NCBI GenBank assembly: GCA_050260275.1
Contig: JBLNBX010000240.1
Span: forward strand, 1-48,380
Source of the DNA: DATMXS01 sp050260275
GTDB taxonomy: Bacteria; Acidobacteriota; Terriglobia; Bryobacterales; Bryobacteraceae
Direction of reading: 5' to 3'
DNA length: 48,380 bases
The notes under the pieces were generated by a model. The model did no database searches. It was not told where the DNA came from and saw only the letters and a program-made list of their open reading frames with translations. Of this stretch, positions 46,383 through 48,380 are shown one piece after another; within the stretch, counting starts at the first letter, position 1, and every line of letters starts with the position of its first letter. The translations under genes were made by a program, and so were the position numbers.

Positions 46383-47258
46383 TTAACTGAGCGTCCTGTG
46401 CATCGCCGGAATAACAGAACCCCACCAATCCGCGCAGTAGCGGAAGAGGTGGCCTCGGTTCATCCAGCAGCCCCGGAACAGAGCTTCCAGGGACTCTAAG
46501 GGCGAGTGCACGGCCGGCTCGAAGAACTGGTCGCGGCCATCGCGCAGGAAACAGGTCAGGGCGTAGACGGCCTCAAAAGGCACATACCCATAGTGGCGTT
46601 TCAAAACGGAGATCGTCTCCCTTAACGCGTTCTCCCGCGAGCCGATGGTCTTGTTGTTGCGATGCATCCGCGATCGCGCGAACGGGCGCTCAACGAATGC
46701 GAACCCGCCGTGACGAGCCATCCGGATCCACAGGTCGTAGTCGAACGCGTAGTGGAGAGTGATGTCCAGGCCCCCGGCGGCCTCGAGCGCTTCCCGGCGG
46801 AAGAAACAGGCCGGCTGGCAGATGAAACACTCGCGCGAAAGCCGGTTCGCGTCGAATTCCCCCGTGGGATAGGATGCGATGACCGCGCCCGTTTCATCGA
46901 TCCAGTTCGCCCGGCCGTAAACGGCAGCGAGCGAGGAATCGCCCGAAAGGCGGTCTACGGCGGCGCGAATCGCGCCGGGCTCGTAGACGTCGTCGGCGCT
47001 GAGCCATCCCAGGATGGAACCGCGCGCCATGCTGAAGCCCTGTTGGATGGCATCGGACGCGCCTCCATCGGGCCGGGATACCCACCGTAGCCTGCTTCCA
47101 AACTTCGCGAGAATCCCCTGAGTGCCGTCGGTCGAGGCGCCATCCATGACGATGTACTCAACGGGCGCATAGTCCTGTGCGAGCACGCTCTGAATAGTTT
47201 CCCCGATGAAGCGCGCCATGTTGTACGAAGGCGTGACCATGCTGACCAACGGTGTCAC
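46383..47258 (-). CDS. Glycosyltransferase family 2
   Basis: The frame is open to 47561, but the domain starts at LVSMVTPSYNMARFIGE, so GTG 47258 is preferred; it gives 292 residues. The GT-A fold shows MDGASTDGT, SRPDGGASDAIQQG and the nucleotide/metal-binding LSADD near residue 95. A WIDETG segment and YDLWIRMARHG also fit the family. It transfers a sugar from a nucleotide donor, probably to a cell-envelope or exopolysaccharide acceptor. No Shine-Dalgarno decides between GTG 47258, GTG 47279 and ATG 47240. It is divergent from the AsmA-like gene. Confidence 0.85.
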   Translation of the reverse strand: MTPLVSMVTPSYNMARFIGETIQSVLAQDYAPVEYIVMDGASTDGTQGILAKFGSRLRWVSRPDGGASDAIQQGFSMARGSILGWLSADDVYEPGAIRAAVDRLSGDSSLAAVYGRANWIDETGAVIASYPTGEFDANRLSRECFICQPACFFRREALEAAGGLDITLHYAFDYDLWIRMARHGGFAFVERPFARSRMHRNNKTIGSRENALRETISVLKRHYGYVPFEAVYALTCFLRDGRDQFFEPAVHSPLESLEALFRGCWMNRGHLFRYCADWWGSVIPAMHRTLS

Positions 47259-47520
47259 GGCAAAGGAATAGGGTACCACCGCGCCGTCAGCTCTCCTGCG
47301 TCCGAGCAGCGGGCCGCCTTCGAGCCCGGCGGCGCGTCTGCGCAGGCTCAACACTGGAGCTGCGTCACAGGACGCAACCTGCCTCGGGCCGCCATGCCGG
47401 GCTCCGCGGATTTGTGCCTGCCGGCGGCTTCGTTTGGGCGCATAATGGGGTTCACACAGGGCGGGCCGATGCCCCTGAGGACGGCCGGACCCTTGCCACG
47501 GTTGATTGAGGAGCGTGCAT

Positions 47521-48380
47521 ATGCGTCGGCTTGTCTGGGTCATCGGCATTCTGGTTGCCATCCTGCTCGTTGTTGCGCTGAGCCTTCCCTTTCTCGTCAG
47601 TGCTAACCGGTTCAGGCCGGCGCTCGAATCCAGGCTCTCGGAAGCGCTCGGCAGGCGGGTGGCGATAGGCGACTTGCAGTTGTCGATCCTGTCGGGAGCG
47701 GTCGCAGCGGACCACCTCGAGATCGCCGAAGATGCGGATTTCGGGAGCGCGCCTTTCGTTCAGGCGAAATCGCTCAAGATCGGCGTGGAGTTGTGGCCCC
47801 TGATCTTCTCGCGGAAGCTCAATGTGACAGGGCTCACTATCGACCAGCCACAGGTGACGCTGCTGCAATCGGCCTCCGGCAAGTGGAACTACTCGAGCCT
47901 GGGGGCCAAGACCGCGGAGGCGGCGCCTGCGCCGGAGAGTGGCTCCGAGGAAAAGGATCTCGATCTGAGCGTGAAGCTGATCAGGGTAACAGACGGCCGG
48001 TTTTCGATCGGCAAGCTGGGACCGCGCCAGAAGCCGATGGTTCTGGAGAACGTCAACCTGACCGTCCGCGACTTCGCGCCCTCGGCCGAGTTCCCGTTTG
48101 CGCTAGATGCCGCGCTGGCCGGTGGAGGCAATATCAAGCTGACGGGCAAAGCCGGGCCGATCGACGCTGCGGACGTGCAGTTCACTCCGCTATCCATCGA
48201 CCTCGATATCGCGCGGCTGAACCTGGCGGCGGCGTTGGCCGGAACCGCGCCCGATATCGCCGGGACGGCCTCGTTGAAGGCGAACGGTAAGGCTGGCGGC
48301 GGGAAGCTGGAGTTGACCGGAGACCTGAGCGCCGAGAACCTCAAGCTCGCAAAGAACGCGACACCCGCGCGCCGCCCCGT
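47521..48380 (+). CDS. AsmA-family envelope protein, N-terminal part
   Basis: Open from ATG 47521 to the window edge (286 codons), so the end is missing. GAGGAG lies 8 bases upstream. The protein opens with MRRLVWVIGILVAILLVVAL, an N-terminal membrane helix, then ANRFRPALESRLSEALGRRVAIGDLQLSI, the classic AsmA start, and SLKIGVELWPLI. AsmA-like proteins are beta-rich bridges between inner and outer membranes and are thought to help move phospholipids. The repeating beta segments that follow (NVNLTVRDF and TPLSIDLDIARLN) fit. Nothing unusual is seen. Confidence 0.85.
   Translation, partial: MRRLVWVIGILVAILLVVALSLPFLVSANRFRPALESRLSEALGRRVAIGDLQLSILSGAVAADHLEIAEDADFGSAPFVQAKSLKIGVELWPLIFSRKLNVTGLTIDQPQVTLLQSASGKWNYSSLGAKTAEAAPAPESGSEEKDLDLSVKLIRVTDGRFSIGKLGPRQKPMVLENVNLTVRDFAPSAEFPFALDAALAGGGNIKLTGKAGPIDAADVQFTPLSIDLDIARLNLAAALAGTAPDIAGTASLKANGKAGGGKLELTGDLSAENLKLAKNATPARRP

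Overview
The window is a high-GC chromosomal segment that reads like an Acidobacteriota genome, probably from the Bryobacter/Solibacter side. The main pointers are a tandem pair of secreted VWFA proteins of the acidobacterial type, a PEP-CTERM surface protein, Kdo and hopanoid genes (a Gram-negative envelope), and many intergenic hairpins. This placement is inferred from gene content; no rRNA or tRNA gene is visible. Most of the segment is core metabolism, with small accessory or decaying islands between the operons.

Layout. 1-2562 (minus): the N-terminal part of a CPA2-type cation/proton antiporter and two overlapping secreted VWA proteins. 2760-5190 (plus): kdsB and pyrG, overlapping by 8 bases. 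5347-10355 (minus): a UGM-like FAD enzyme and a 1085-residue protein that fuses an LCAT-like alpha/beta-hydrolase to a CHAT (caspase-like) protease. 10924-15250 (plus): a membrane PDZ-GAF-PAS histidine kinase and its sigma-54 response regulator. 15337-17524 (minus): a B12-binding radical SAM protein and a chalcone-isomerase-like exported protein. 17799-19574: a VOC fragment, a PEP-CTERM gene and copy A of a dispersed repeat.

19575-22293 (minus): a menC-type enolase-superfamily gene, a truncated EamA transporter and an MFS exporter. 22539-28020: a LysR regulator divergent from leuA-leuB-leuC-leuD; LeuA has no C-terminal regulatory domain, and the divergent promoter region holds a perfect 8+8 palindrome. 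28184-32989 (minus): topA, dprA, a 2H phosphoesterase and a small unknown gene. 33162-38453 (plus): two membrane-fusion proteins, repeat copy B, class I fumarase, signal peptidase I and a PadR regulator. 38463-40885 (minus): a sugar-type ABC permease and ATPase without a binding protein. 41119-44571 (plus): a TrpE-TrpG fusion followed by hpnE. 44636-47258 (minus): a DUF1593 nucleoside-hydrolase-like protein, a redoxin fragment on the other strand, and a GT2 glycosyltransferase. 47521-end (plus): the start of an AsmA-family gene.

Genes that work together: PyrG makes the CTP that KdsB uses; LeuABCD form the leucine branch; DprA and TopA keep a common neighbourhood; the kinase and NtrC-type regulator form one two-component system. 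The strongest candidate for something undescribed is the hydrolase-CHAT fusion. The second is a roughly 130-bp palindrome-rich repeat present twice in opposite orientations (19192-19321 and 35512-35642).
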